From positions 537,384-601,383 of the forward strand of contig NZ_KN050828.1 in the NCBI RefSeq assembly GCF_000746275.1: a stretch of 64,000 nucleotides of DNA, in the 5' to 3' direction. The position numbers and the translations under genes were made by a program. The DNA comes from Thermopetrobacter sp. TC1. Lineage in GTDB: Bacteria > Pseudomonadota > Alphaproteobacteria > Rhizobiales > Aestuariivirgaceae. A model generated the notes under the pieces. The model ran no database searches. It had not been told where the DNA came from and saw only the letters and a program-made list of their open reading frames with translations. Positions 38,943 through 50,587 of the stretch are shown here, one piece after another (position 1 is the stretch's first letter; the number at the start of each line of letters is the position of its first letter).

Positions 38943-39548
38943 TCAGATGATCTCGGCGATCTCCTCGAACTCTGGGCGCGGTGAGCGCGGAAACAGCGAG
39001 GCGGGATCGCCATATCCCAGCGCGCAGATGAAATTCACGCGGATGCTGGTGCCCTTGAAGAATTCCTTGTTCACGCCATCCTGATCGAATCCGGACATGG
39101 GGCCGGCATCAAGGCCGAGGGCCCGCGCGGCAATGATCAGATAGGCCGCCTGCAGCGTGCCATTGCGAAAGGCGGTTTCCTCGATCAGCGGCTGATTGCC
39201 GACGAACCAGCTCCTGGCATCCGTGTGGGGAAAATAGCGGGGCAGGCGCTCATAAAACTCAAGATCATGGCCGAGAATGGCAACGACGGGAGCGGTCATC
39301 GCCTTGTGGACGTTGCCTTCCATGAGATGGGGCTTTAAGCGCTTCTTGGCGTCCTTTGACTTGAGAAAGATGATGCGGATGGGCTGACAGTTGGCCGAGG
39401 TGGGGCCCATCTTCATGAGATCGACGATCTGGCGCAGGCATTCGTCGCTGACCGGCTTGTCCTGCCAGCCGTTGAAACTGCGCGCCTGAAGAAAGATCTG
39501 ATCAAGCGCCCGCTGATCGATGGGATTGCCACACGCCTGCCAGTCCAT
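38943..39548 (-). CDS. rutE: nitroreductase family protein, malonic semialdehyde reductase (RutE-like)
   Basis: 201-residue FMN-dependent nitroreductase-fold protein. The pattern ARSFNGWQDKPVSDE and MGPTSANCQPIRIIFLKS matches the RutE/HadB group, which in E. coli reduces malonic semialdehyde in pyrimidine catabolism. No other rut genes are nearby, so a general oxidoreductase role is equally possible. Excellent ribosome site GGAGGAATC before ATG. Follows nfu on the same strand with a 54-bp gap. Confidence 0.8.
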   Translation of the reverse strand: MDWQACGNPIDQRALDQIFLQARSFNGWQDKPVSDECLRQIVDLMKMGPTSANCQPIRIIFLKSKDAKKRLKPHLMEGNVHKAMTAPVVAILGHDLEFYERLPRYFPHTDARSWFVGNQPLIEETAFRNGTLQAAYLIIAARALGLDAGPMSGFDQDGVNKEFFKGTSIRVNFICALGYGDPASLFPRSPRPEFEEIAEII

Positions 39549-39602
39549 GATTCCTCCATTACACGCCTGTGGATCGCCCGAGCCCGGCGGGGATATTTCC
39601 GC

Positions 39603-40175
39603 TCAGCGCCCGGGCATGGGGCCGGACACCTCCTGCACCTCCTGGATCTGCGGAATGAAGTGTCGCAGAAGATTTTCCACGCCCTGCTTGAGGGTGGCCG
39701 TTGCCGAAGGGCAGCCGGAGCAGGCGCCCACCATCTGAAGGTAGACAACACCGTCCTTGTAACCCTGAAAGGTGATGTCGCCGCCATCCTGTGCCACGGC
39801 CGGGCGCACGCGGGTGTCGAGAAGCTCCTTGATCTGGCGGACGATTTCGGCGTCCTTCTCGTCGTAGAATTCCTTCACGCCTGCGGATTCACCCTCCACC
39901 GCCGGCTCGCCGGAGAGATAGTGTTCCATGATGACGCCGAGAATGGCGGGTTTCAGCGTGGTCCACTCGGCATCATCGGAACGAGTGACGGAAATGAAGT
40001 CCGGCCCGAGAAAAACGCCGCGCACGCCTTCCAGCTCGAATAAGCGGCGGGCAAGGGGTGAGGCCTCGGCCTCTTCCTTCGAGGTGAAATCGCGCGGCGG
40101 GCCGGATACCACCGGCTGACCGGGCAGGAACTTTAAGGTATTGGGATTGGGAGTCGCTTCCGTCTGAATGAACAT
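39603..40175 (-). CDS. Fe-S cluster scaffold protein of the NfuA/Nfu type
   Basis: 190 residues: an N-terminal Nfu_N domain (FIQTEATPNPNTLKFLPG) and a C-terminal NifU-like domain with CxxC (C152, C155 in GACSGCPSAT). These proteins carry or deliver [4Fe-4S] clusters to target enzymes. The Nfu_N-NifU combination is the usual alphaproteobacterial and mitochondrial form. Many cluster users are encoded nearby (QueG). Cotranscription with the downstream nitroreductase is likely. Confidence 0.93.
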   Translation of the reverse strand: MFIQTEATPNPNTLKFLPGQPVVSGPPRDFTSKEEAEASPLARRLFELEGVRGVFLGPDFISVTRSDDAEWTTLKPAILGVIMEHYLSGEPAVEGESAGVKEFYDEKDAEIVRQIKELLDTRVRPAVAQDGGDITFQGYKDGVVYLQMVGACSGCPSATATLKQGVENLLRHFIPQIQEVQEVSGPMPGR

Positions 40176-40389
40176 GGCTCTTTCTTCGCCGTTGTCTCTT
40201 CGGGTTTTCGGGCGTGGGCCCTCTCACGGGCCCTTGCGCGCCCTTTCGGATCTGGCCCTTTGTGTGTCAGAAAACCCGCGAGCGTTCAACAGCGGATTTC
40301 GCCTGCCGGTGATGCAGGTCAGACACAAACGCGGGCAGGTACAGGATTTACAATCGGGCGCCGAATGAGTATCTATTTTGACGTCGGAT

Positions 40390-40465
40390 GCGGGCGTAGC
40401 TCAGTTGGCAGAGCACGAGCTTCCCAAGCTCGGTGTCGCGGGTTCGATTCCCGTCGCCCGCTCCA
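40390..40465 (+). tRNA. tRNA-Gly (anticodon CCC)
   Basis: 76-nt cloverleaf: acceptor GCGGGCG/CGCCCGC, D-arm AGCTCAGTTGGCAGAGC, anticodon stem CGAGC/GCTCG with loop TTCCCAA (anticodon CCC), T-loop GGTTCGATTCC and encoded CCA. A T-rich tract follows directly and may terminate transcription. Confidence 0.96.
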
Positions 40466-40572
40466 ATCTTTTTCCTTTTCCGATCTTTTCTTCCCACCCA
40501 AGAACGGACCAGCATTCCGGCACATTCAATCACTCGCGTTCAATCTTTCACGTGCAATCTCCTGCGTGCCGT

Positions 40573-41565
40573 TCAGTAGACAGTGGATGCCGAAAGGGGC
40601 GGCGTTTCGGATTTTCCGGTGCGCGCAGGAGTCTGATCCGCGCTTTTCTGCGTTTTCCGGCGGCGCGGGCCGAAATTGGGTGGACGCGGCGGCGGCAGGC
40701 CGGCCTGAGCGCGGTAATGGGCGCGAATGAGATTTTCGATGTGCCAGCGCCGATCCTTGTAAAGCGGGTGATTGCCATAGAAGAAATTGGCCAGACCCGG
40801 CCTTTCCCTATAGATTTTCCGCATGCGGTCAAAGGTTTCGAGCATCACCTGCGGTTTGTATCCGGCTTTCACCAGCAGGGCCATGCCCTCCTCATCCGCC
40901 TCGTCTTCCTGTGCCCGCGAATAGGTGTTCAGCGAGGTGTTGACGATAAAGGAGAGCGACTTGCCAAGCCAGGCCATGTTCCAGCGCTTTTCCAGCACTT
41001 CCCTGGAGAATTCATGCGCCTTGCGCGCCATCTGACGCTTCTCCTCGGCCAGAACCACGTGCGCCAGCCGATTGTGCGCCATTTCATGCGCCAGAACCGT
41101 GGCGATCTGGTCATCGTTTTCCAGAACGTCCAGCATGCCGGTGGTGATGAAGAGGTGGCCGCCGCCGGTGGTGAAGGCGTTGGGTTTGGGATCATCCACA
41201 AGATAGACCTGCCATCTCAGGCCGGAATCGTCTGCCGCGGCAAGGCGGCGCATAATGGCGCGCACTCTCTCAAGTTTCTTCTCATCCGTGGAGAGCTTGA
41301 CCTGCTTGAGCATGGCATCAGTGAGCGCATCGCCCAGCTTCTGGCGCTCCTCGAGGGTGATGCGCCGGGGGGCGAAGGCCTTTTGCAGGCGATCATTGAT
41401 GTGGGCGAAAAAACTTCTGGCGGGAATGGCACCGGGCTGTTGGGCCGCGGCCTCGATGCGCGGGGCGGTGCCATCCTGCACACATGCCGAAAGCGGCATG
41501 ATCAGGACGAAACCGAAGACATATGTCAGCGCCGTTCGCCGCACGATCCAAATCCAGCCAAGCAT
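40573..41565 (-). CDS. M48 family metalloprotease, predicted lipoprotein
   Basis: 330 residues: lipoprotein signal with lipobox LSAC (C28), then a zinc peptidase domain with H160-E161-x-x-H164 (LAHEMAHNRL) and the downstream Glu in AQEDEADEEG. Resembles the LoiP/YcaL group of envelope quality-control proteases that clear misfolded outer-membrane proteins. The C-terminal ~40 residues are Pro/Arg/Lys-rich and low complexity. Start at 41565 is preferred (AAGGGC just upstream) because it puts the lipobox at the right place; an in-frame ATG at 41631 is longer. Divergent from the YeeE/YedE gene across an FNR-type box. Confidence 0.9.
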   Translation of the reverse strand: MLGWIWIVRRTALTYVFGFVLIMPLSACVQDGTAPRIEAAAQQPGAIPARSFFAHINDRLQKAFAPRRITLEERQKLGDALTDAMLKQVKLSTDEKKLERVRAIMRRLAAADDSGLRWQVYLVDDPKPNAFTTGGGHLFITTGMLDVLENDDQIATVLAHEMAHNRLAHVVLAEEKRQMARKAHEFSREVLEKRWNMAWLGKSLSFIVNTSLNTYSRAQEDEADEEGMALLVKAGYKPQVMLETFDRMRKIYRERPGLANFFYGNHPLYKDRRWHIENLIRAHYRAQAGLPPPRPPNFGPRRRKTQKSADQTPARTGKSETPPLSASTVY

Positions 41566-41665
41566 GCCCTTGCCGGTTCTTTCACCGCTGGCAGAGTACT
41601 CCTCAGGTGAAAGGCAAACAAGAGGGCGCACTGACAGGCCAATTCAGCCGCTTCATCCGGTCAGC

Positions 41666-41679
41666 TTGATTGGGATCAA
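41666..41679. promoter_or_regulatory. FNR/FixK-type box
   Basis: TTGAT-TGGG-ATCAA is a perfect match to the FNR-family consensus TTGAT-N4-ATCAA and sits in the 208-bp divergent gap, ~95 bp upstream of the YeeE/YedE start and ~100 bp upstream of the M48 protease start. It suggests oxygen- or NO-responsive control of one or both genes. Confidence 0.65.
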
Positions 41680-41773
41680 GGTTTTGCCGAAAGAATGAGA
41701 GTAGCCATTACTTCCACGCTTGGGGAGAAGCGGAGAAATTCATACCGAAGAGACCGGGCGCAGGAGCAGCATC

Positions 41774-42859
41774 ATGGATCTGGTATGGCTGATCGATCTG
41801 GTGGATGAAGACCGCCTGATCGTTCTTGGCGGACTTGTCATCGGAATCCTGTTTGGTTTCTTCGCCCAGCGTTCCCGCTTCTGCCTGCGCTCGGCGGTGA
41901 TCACCTTCGTGCGGGGAGAGCACAAATCGCCGCTTGCCATCTGGCTGCTGACATTCTCGGCGGCGGTGGTACTGACACAGGCGCTCATTCTCACCGGTCT
42001 TCTGGATGTATCCCAGACCAAGCACCTGGCTTCCACCGGCTCTCTTTCCGGCGCCATCATCGGCGGGCTGATGTTCGGCATCGGCATGATCCTGGCTCGC
42101 GGCTGCTCCTCTCGTCTGCTGGTGCTGGCCGCGACCGGAAACCTGCGCGCCCTGCTTTCCGGGCTCATATTCGCAGTGGTGGCACAGGCGAGCCTGCACG
42201 GGATTCTTTCGCCCCTGCGTGATCATCTTGCCGCCCTGTGGACGATCACGCCGGAAGAGGGCACAAATCTTCTCGAATTTCTCGGGCTCACCCAGCCGGC
42301 GGGGCTGGCCATCGGCCTTGTGTGGCTGGTGGCGGCCATCTGGTTTTCGCTGCGCAACCGCATCGGCTGGCGCTGGGCGTTCACGGCGGTGATGGTCGGG
42401 GCCATGGTGGCGCTGGCCTGGTTCTTTACCTATTCCATGTCGATCAGCGCCTTTCGCGTCATACCGGTCAAGGCGCTCACTTTCACCGGACCGTCTGCTG
42501 ACACGCTGATGCTGGCGCTGACCTTGCCGGAAGATCCTTTCGAGTTCGATATCGGTCTCGTGCCGGGTGTTTTCCTCGGTTCGTTCATCGGCGCCTGGCT
42601 GTTCAAGGAGTTGAAGCTTCAGGGTTTTGAGGGCGCGCATTCAATGAAACGCTATATCGCGGGTGCGGCGCTGATGGGCTTTGGCGGCATGCTGGCGGGG
42701 GGATGCGCGGTTGGCGCTGGCATTACCGGCGGATCGGTCTTTGCGCTTGTTTCCTGGGCGGCGCTTTTGAGCATGTGGGTTGGTGCGGGCATTACCGACT
42801 GTCTGGTGGATCGTGGCGCGATGTGTTTCCTGCCGCAGGCAAACGCTGCCCGTTCGTGA
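41774..42859 (+). CDS. YeeE/YedE family sulfur-compound transporter
   Basis: 361-residue membrane protein with many TM helices and the conserved cysteine motifs of the YeeE/YedE (TsuA-like) family: QRSRFCLRSAV, ARGCSSRLLVLAATGNLRAL and GGCAVGAGITGG. Family members take up thiosulfate through a cysteine relay or carry selenium/sulfur compounds; the substrate here is unknown. Start has GGAGC 6 bases upstream. No TusA-like gene follows. Located behind an FNR-type box and convergent with sco1. Confidence 0.88.
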   Translation: MDLVWLIDLVDEDRLIVLGGLVIGILFGFFAQRSRFCLRSAVITFVRGEHKSPLAIWLLTFSAAVVLTQALILTGLLDVSQTKHLASTGSLSGAIIGGLMFGIGMILARGCSSRLLVLAATGNLRALLSGLIFAVVAQASLHGILSPLRDHLAALWTITPEEGTNLLEFLGLTQPAGLAIGLVWLVAAIWFSLRNRIGWRWAFTAVMVGAMVALAWFFTYSMSISAFRVIPVKALTFTGPSADTLMLALTLPEDPFEFDIGLVPGVFLGSFIGAWLFKELKLQGFEGAHSMKRYIAGAALMGFGGMLAGGCAVGAGITGGSVFALVSWAALLSMWVGAGITDCLVDRGAMCFLPQANAARS

Positions 42860-42912
42860 ATTTTTGGTGGTTCAAAACAGCAGCTTTCTGGCCCCCGAAC
42901 GAAAATTCGCAC

Positions 42913-42938
42913 AAAAAGCGGATTTTCGAGCCGCTTGT
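42913..42938 (-). terminator. rho-independent terminator of sco1
   Basis: Reading the minus strand after sco1: AAGCGG, a 9-base loop, CCGCTT and then TTT. It fits an intrinsic terminator just downstream of the sco1 stop. Confidence 0.55.
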
Positions 42939-42952
42939 CGCCCCATGTTTTT

Positions 42953-43624
42953 TCAGCTTGATGTGTTTTTCTTTTCATGCTCGGCGATGGCCTTGCGGAT
43001 GCCTTCTGCAAGGCGGTCGGGATCTATGCTTGAAGGATAATGATCCACATAGCGGCCTTCGGGATCCATGAGATAGATAATGGAGGAGTGATCCATCAGG
43101 TAATCGCCGGAGGCGGCCTTCTCCGCTTCGCCCTTGTCTTCAAGAACCTTGCGGTAGAAGACGCGGAAAGCCTGGGCTGCCTGCCGGACCTGTTCCGGAG
43201 TGCCGGTCAGGCCGATGAAACCTTCGCGGAAGTTGCTGAGATAGTCCTTCATCTGTTCGGGCGTGTCGCGCTCGGGATCAACGGAAATCATGACCGGGCG
43301 GATGCGGTCGGCGAGAGGCCCCAGCTTGTCCAGCGCGTCCGACATGGCCTGAAGCGAGGTGGGGCAGACATCGGGGCAATGGGTGTAACCGAAATAGATA
43401 AGGGCGTATTTCCCGCGCAGATCCTTGTCGGTAAAGGGCTTGCCATCCTGATTGACGAGCGTGAAACTGCCGCCGATAAGGCTCTCGCCGGTGGATGCCC
43501 TGTTGGCGTCTCCGCCTCTTTGCCCCAGCCAGACGAGCAGGGCTATGGTCAGCACTGCCGCCACGATCACGCCAACAATCACGGGCAGGGCGGATTTTCC
43601 GGTTCTGGTCGTCTTTTTCGCCAT
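42953..43624 (-). CDS. SCO1/SenC family protein
   Basis: 223 residues: one N-terminal membrane anchor (~13-33) and a periplasmic thioredoxin-like SCO domain. The copper site is intact: C83 and C87 in HCPDVCPTS, and H179 in MDHSSIIYLMDP. SCO proteins deliver copper to the CuA/CuB centres of cytochrome c oxidase and may have redox signalling roles. Divergent from regB, the classic senC-regB arrangement of Rhodobacter. Start at 43624 has GAGGG 7 bases upstream. Confidence 0.94.
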   Translation of the reverse strand: MAKKTTRTGKSALPVIVGVIVAAVLTIALLVWLGQRGGDANRASTGESLIGGSFTLVNQDGKPFTDKDLRGKYALIYFGYTHCPDVCPTSLQAMSDALDKLGPLADRIRPVMISVDPERDTPEQMKDYLSNFREGFIGLTGTPEQVRQAAQAFRVFYRKVLEDKGEAEKAASGDYLMDHSSIIYLMDPEGRYVDHYPSSIDPDRLAEGIRKAIAEHEKKNTSS

Positions 43625-43746
43625 GACGGAGCCCTCGCACTGGAAAGCGCATTCATGCCTGAACCATATATAACGATTGCGGCGTGCCGGTTTGACGTGT
43701 GGCAAATGGTTGCACACAAAGGCATCCGCCAGATGGAAAATCCGGG

Positions 43747-45228
43747 ATGCAGAACGGCATGACACAGGGTTGCGCAGTTTCACACAGACAGCACGGCGAT
43801 GCAAAGCCGCGGCGGGTGCGGCTGCAGACGCTTGTGCGCCTGCGCTGGCTTGCCGTGCTGGGCCAATTGATTGCCGTTCTGTTCGTGTCGCTGGTTTTGG
43901 GGTTTGAAATGCCCTTCTGGCCGGCGGTGATCGTGATTGCGTTGACGGCCTGGCTGAACGTGTTCCTGGCCTTGCGCTGGCGCACCGGCACGCGGCTGGA
44001 GGAACGGCATGCCCTGGCGCTGCTGGCGTTCGATGTCATTCAGCTGTCGGTGCTGCTGTTTCTCACCGGCGGGCTGCAAAACCCCTTTTCCATCCTGTTT
44101 CTGGCGCCGGTGACCATTGCGGCCACCACGCTCACATGGCAGCGGACCATCGTGCTTGGTATGCTGGCGCTGGCCATGATCACCCTGCTGGCCTTCTTTC
44201 ACATGCCGCTGCCCTGGTGGCCGGATCATCCCTTCGAGCTGCCGAAACTCTATATCCTGGGCATGTGGGGCGCCCTGGTTTCCGGCATTGCCTTCACCGC
44301 CTTTTATGCACACCGCATCGCTCTCGAATCCCGCGAGATGGCCGAAGCGCTGAAGGCAACGGAGCTGGCTTTAGCGCGTCAGCAACAGCTTTACGCGCTT
44401 GACGGACTGGCGGCGGCGGCAGCGCACGAGCTGGGAACGCCGCTGGCCACCATCGCGCTCGTTGCCAAGGAGATGCGGCGGGAATGTCCGAAATGCGGCG
44501 ATGAAGGAGATTCCGGCGTAAAGGAGGTGGACGGCCGTTTTTGTGACGATCTCGATCTCATCATCTCGCAGGCGGAACGCTGCCGGCATATTCTGGCGCA
44601 ACTGGCCGATCACACGCGCGGGGGTGATGCCATGCTGGCGCGGGTAAAACTCCGGGCCATGCTGGAAGAGATCATCGAACCTGTGCGCGGCCCGGATCTG
44701 GACGTGCGCATGGTCCTGCAGCCCGATTTTGATGCTTCCGGCAATCCGCTGCCCGAGCCGGTTCTGAAACGCAGTCCCGGCATCATTTATGGCCTGGGCA
44801 ATCTGGTGGAGAACGCCTGCGATTTCGCCGAGAGCGAGGTGATCATCACCGCGGAATGGAACGAGGAGGAAATCGCCGTGACCATCATGGACGATGGCCC
44901 GGGTTTTCCGGAGGACATCATGGATCGGCTGGGCGAGCCGTTCGTCACCACCCGCGGCGGCTATTATCGAAAAGAGGACATTGGCGAGATCGACGGCGAA
45001 CTTTCTCCCGGCATGGGGCTCGGGTTCTTCATTGCCAAGACACTGCTGGAGCGCAGCGGTGCTCAGATCGGGCTGGCCAATCGCCCCGCGCCGGAACACG
45101 GCGCCATCGTGCGCGTGGCCTGGGCGCGGCAGGCCATCGAGGCGGAAGAGGAGGCTTCCGGCTCCTCCGTCACGCAGGCAAACGGTGACGGCGATACAGA
45201 TGGACAGACGAAGCCGGGTGCGGTATAG
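43747..45228 (+). CDS. regB: redox sensor histidine kinase RegB (PrrB/ActS family)
   Basis: 493-residue membrane kinase of the global RegB/RegA redox system. Several TM helices (~33-190) contain the quinone-sensing motif GGLQNPFS (108-115). The phosphoacceptor is H227 in [13 protein letters not shown]. The redox-active cysteine that in RegB controls dimer state corresponds to C279 in [11 protein letters not shown]. The ATPase domain has [10 protein letters not shown] and DDGPGFPED. Between H227 and C279 lies an insertion with an extra CPKC (C247, C250). The start is unsure (ATG 43747, ATG 43759 or GTG 43699). Partner regA is at 50.6-51.1 kb rather than adjacent. Confidence 0.95.
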   Translation: MQNGMTQGCAVSHRQHGDAKPRRVRLQTLVRLRWLAVLGQLIAVLFVSLVLGFEMPFWPAVIVIALTAWLNVFLALRWRTGTRLEERHALALLAFDVIQLSVLLFLTGGLQNPFSILFLAPVTIAATTLTWQRTIVLGMLALAMITLLAFFHMPLPWWPDHPFELPKLYILGMWGALVSGIAFTAFYAHRIALESREMAEALKATELALARQQQLYALDGLAAAAAHELGTPLATIALVAKEMRRECPKCGDEGDSGVKEVDGRFCDDLDLIISQAERCRHILAQLADHTRGGDAMLARVKLRAMLEEIIEPVRGPDLDVRMVLQPDFDASGNPLPEPVLKRSPGIIYGLGNLVENACDFAESEVIITAEWNEEEIAVTIMDDGPGFPEDIMDRLGEPFVTTRGGYYRKEDIGEIDGELSPGMGLGFFIAKTLLERSGAQIGLANRPAPEHGAIVRVAWARQAIEAEEEASGSSVTQANGDGDTDGQTKPGAV

Positions 45229-45264
45229 GGGGAGGCGATCGATCCGCGGCTGTCGATTGCATGA

Positions 45265-45341
45265 GCACCCGTAGCTCAGCTGGATAGAGCACTGCCCTCC
45301 GAAGGCAGGGGTCAGAGGTTCGAATCCTCTCGGGTGCGCCA
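45265..45341 (+). tRNA. tRNA-Arg (anticodon CCG)
   Basis: 77-nt cloverleaf: acceptor GCACCCG/CGGGTGC, D-arm AGCTCAGCTGGATAGAGC, anticodon stem CTGCC/GGCAG with loop CTCCGAA (anticodon CCG), T-loop GGTTCGAATCC and encoded CCA. Lies in the regB-uvrB gap. Confidence 0.96.
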
Positions 45342-45431
45342 GTTTCCCCCGGATTAAAAATCGGGACACGAGAAAAGACGGGCCGTTCCCTTTGAATCAA
45401 TGTAACGACAGCGCCCGTCGTTGACGCAACC

Positions 45432-47759
<2,328 letters not shown>

Positions 47760-47814
47760 CCGGCCCTTTACGGGTCTTTAAAGCGGGGATCATCTGGACC
47801 GGGGGGCAAAAATC

Positions 47815-49140
47815 ATGTCGATTTTTGACATCGCCGCTCTTCTGCTTCTGCTTTCCGCCCTGTTTGGATACGTCAATCACGTGTGGCTGAAACTGCCGCA
47901 CACGATCGGGCTTGTTGTCATGGGCCTGATCGCGTCTGCCCTCATCGTCGGGGCCGATCTCGTCTTTCCCTCTCTCGGCATTGCGCAGGCCACCATTCAC
48001 ACACTGAAGGAACTGGATTTCGCCAACGTGCTGATGAACGGCATGCTGGCCGTTCTGTTGTTTGCCGGTGCGGTGCATGTGGATTTTTCCGAGCTGGCGG
48101 CGCGCAAGTGGGCCATTGGCCTGATGGCAACGCTCGGGGTGCTGATTTCCACCTTTGTCATCGCAGCCGGCATTTATTACGCCAGCAAGATGCTGGGCGC
48201 GTGTGTGCCTTTCGTCTGGGCCCTGGTTTTCGGCGCGCTCATTTCGCCGACGGATCCCGTGGCCGTGCTTGGCCTTTTGAAAACGATCAAGGTTCCGAAG
48301 CTGCTGAGGGCGAAAATCGCCGGCGAATCCCTGTTCAATGATGGCGTTGGCGTTGTCGTCTTCACGGTGATGCTGGCCATCGCCATGACGGCGGATCCCG
48401 GCCTACTCGACCCGACACCGCAGGAAGCGGCGGCGGCACATCATGCGGCGGAAAGTGTGAGCGTTTGGTCCATCATCAAGCTTTTTACGCTTGAGGCCCT
48501 GGGAGGAGCGCTTCTTGGCGGCATTACAGGGTGGATTGCCTATCTTGGCATGCGCCAGATTGATGAGCACAATCTCGAAGTGCTCATCACGCTTGCCCTT
48601 GTGTTCGCCACCTATGCGCTGGCGCTGCATCTGCATATATCCGGTCCGATCGCCATGGTCGTGGCCGGGTTGCTGATCGGCAATCACGGCGCCCGTTTCG
48701 CCATGAGCAAGAAGACGCGCCAGCATGTCTTTCAGTTCTGGACGCTGCTGGATGAGATCCTCAATTCGGTGCTGTTCCTGCTCATCGGGCTGGAGGTGCT
48801 GGTCATATCCTGGAACAGCGTGAACCTGCCTCTGGCGCTTGCGGCCATTCCCATCGTGCTTTTCGGGCGGCTGGTTTCCGTGGCCATGCCCATCCGGCTG
48901 CTCAGCATCCGCGAAAAATTCGAGGAAGGTACCATTGCCATTCTCACCTGGGGCGGGCTGAGAGGCGGCATTTCCGTGGCGCTGGCGCTTTCCCTGCCGG
49001 ACAATGCGTATAAACCGGCGTTGCTGACGGCGACCTATGCCGTTGTTGTCTTCTCCATCATCGTGCAGGGCCTGAGCATGAAGCGGCTCATTTCCCGCTA
49101 CAGCTTTCACGGCGCGGGCAAGGAGCCGGAACCGTCCTGA
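47815..49140 (+). CDS. cation:proton antiporter, CPA1 (NhaP-like) family
   Basis: 441-residue inner-membrane protein with ~12 TM helices. The CPA1 core is visible: SPTDPVAVLGLL and GESLFNDGVGVVVF, plus LTWGGLRGGISVALALSLP. It exchanges Na+ (or K+) for H+ in pH and salt balance; ion specificity is unknown. A GGGGGG ribosome-site-like run precedes the ATG. Ends just before a convergent hairpin and a LysR gene. Confidence 0.93.
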   Translation: MSIFDIAALLLLLSALFGYVNHVWLKLPHTIGLVVMGLIASALIVGADLVFPSLGIAQATIHTLKELDFANVLMNGMLAVLLFAGAVHVDFSELAARKWAIGLMATLGVLISTFVIAAGIYYASKMLGACVPFVWALVFGALISPTDPVAVLGLLKTIKVPKLLRAKIAGESLFNDGVGVVVFTVMLAIAMTADPGLLDPTPQEAAAAHHAAESVSVWSIIKLFTLEALGGALLGGITGWIAYLGMRQIDEHNLEVLITLALVFATYALALHLHISGPIAMVVAGLLIGNHGARFAMSKKTRQHVFQFWTLLDEILNSVLFLLIGLEVLVISWNSVNLPLALAAIPIVLFGRLVSVAMPIRLLSIREKFEEGTIAILTWGGLRGGISVALALSLPDNAYKPALLTATYAVVVFSIIVQGLSMKRLISRYSFHGAGKEPEPS

Positions 49141-49184
49141 CCCTCCGCTCCTCAACCAGACAGAGGGGACGGCCGGGATCTGTT

Positions 49185-49205
49185 TCCCTTCAAGCGGTGA
49201 AGGGA
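49185..49205. terminator. bidirectional hairpin between convergent antiporter and LysR genes
   Basis: Perfect 8-bp stem TCCCTTCA/TGAAGGGA around AGCGG, ending directly at the LysR stop codon. There is no strong T-run, so termination efficiency is uncertain. Confidence 0.45.
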
Positions 49206-50126
49206 TCAGAATTTCCAGCCGCGCGCTTCGGAGACGATGAAATCCCGGAAAACGCGCACGCGCTTGGAATTGCGCAGCTCCTGGGGATAGACGAGATAGG
49301 TGTCGAAATAGGGCAGCTCCACGCCCTTGATGTCCACCTGTACAAGCGGGCTGTCCGGCCCGACGATATAATCCGGCAATGAGGCAATGCCCATGCCCGC
49401 CTCCACGGCGCGGCGCAGGCCATAGACATTGTTGACCGTCAGGAAGGGTTCACGCGGGTGTCCGGGCGGACGGCCGACCATGGTGATCCAGTTGACATTG
49501 GCCAGATAGGACGGCGCCGGACCGAAGGAGAGGATGCGATGATGGTCGAGATCCTCCAGCTTGCGCGGAAAACCGTGGGTCTTGATGTAGGTGGGTGATG
49601 CATAGATGTGATGATGCACCGTGAACAGCTTGCGCTGAACGAGATCGGGCTGCACGGGACGGCGCAGGCGAATGGCCACATCGGCCTCACGGGCTGTGAG
49701 ATCCAGCTCCTCGTCATAAAGCAGGATATTGAGACGGATGTCGGGATATAGCTCGACGAATTCCTTCAGGCGTGGTGTGAGCCAGATGGTGCCGAGGCCG
49801 ATGGTGGTGGTGATGCGCAGAGGGCCGGAAGGTTTCTGCCGCGCATCCATGAGGCGGGTGCGGGCGGCAGCGAGGCGCGTGTCCATTTCATGGGCGGTGC
49901 GAAAGAGAAGCTCTCCTGCCTCGGTGAGCACAAGGCCGCGGGCGTGCCGGTGAAAGAGCGGTGTGTTGAGCTCCTTTTCCAGTGCGGAAATCTGCCGGGA
50001 GAGGGCGGACTGGGACAGGCCAAGAACTTCGCTGGCCCGCGTGAGGCTTCCGGCTTTTGCGACTTCGTGAAAAATACGAAGGCGATCCCAGTCGAGCGTC
50101 TGGTCGGGTGTCGGTGAGGTGGGCAT
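49206..50126 (-). CDS. LysR-family transcriptional regulator
   Basis: 306 residues: N-terminal winged helix-turn-helix (~10-70; LRIFHEVAKAGSLTRASEVL and LSQSALSRQISALEKELNTP) and a periplasmic-binding-protein-like effector domain (ITTTIGLGTIWLTPRLKEF onward). The effector and targets are unknown; no obvious metabolic gene is divergent from it. The 461-bp upstream gap is unusually long for a LysR gene. Confidence 0.9.
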   Translation of the reverse strand: MPTSPTPDQTLDWDRLRIFHEVAKAGSLTRASEVLGLSQSALSRQISALEKELNTPLFHRHARGLVLTEAGELLFRTAHEMDTRLAAARTRLMDARQKPSGPLRITTTIGLGTIWLTPRLKEFVELYPDIRLNILLYDEELDLTAREADVAIRLRRPVQPDLVQRKLFTVHHHIYASPTYIKTHGFPRKLEDLDHHRILSFGPAPSYLANVNWITMVGRPPGHPREPFLTVNNVYGLRRAVEAGMGIASLPDYIVGPDSPLVQVDIKGVELPYFDTYLVYPQELRNSKRVRVFRDFIVSEARGWKF

Positions 50127-50587
50127 GGCTTTTTCGCCTATGGCTGATGGGGTTCAAATGCTCCTCAAGGCGCCCCTTGCAAATGGCGCCGTTTTCAATC
50201 AGCACGCGATGTTCAACGAAATAACGTTGCGGCGGCTTCTTTTCCGTCGCTTTGGATTTTCCCCGGACAGGTCGCGCACGATAACGGGGCCTAAGCAAAA
50301 GTTCTTTCGGCCCGTTTCCACGAAATCCCTAAAACACACGATGCCGATGCGCACATCGCTCATCAAAAACAGAAACTGCGAAGCACAGCATGCCAGTGGA
50401 ATGCATGTATCGCAAGCCCCTCCTGACAAAAATGCAATGATCAGGATCACGTCACACGGTCATGAAGGAACAAGACGCCTGTCCTTCGCACTTGCTGGTC
50501 TGAAAGGACACACAAGAGGATGGGCTCGCCCCTGATCAGGGCAAGACGTGAAAGAGGAAAAGTGGGATCCGGTGTTGCAGCCCAAAA
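50127..50587. other. 461-bp intergenic region between lysR and regA, both on the minus strand
   Basis: No convincing gene. Notable items: a near-FNR box ATGAT-CAGG-ATCAC (50437-50450; the TGAT-N4-ATCA core is perfect), an imperfect dyad around GATGCCGATG/CATCGCTCATC (~50340-50365), and GCCC-TGATCA-GGGC with one extra C (~50530-50545) downstream of regA. Confidence 0.5.

Noticed and set aside
50119-50535. 138-codon plus-strand frame in the lysR-regA gap
   Set aside because: No ribosome site, no similarity I recognise, and it overlaps the lysR start region; left as noncoding.
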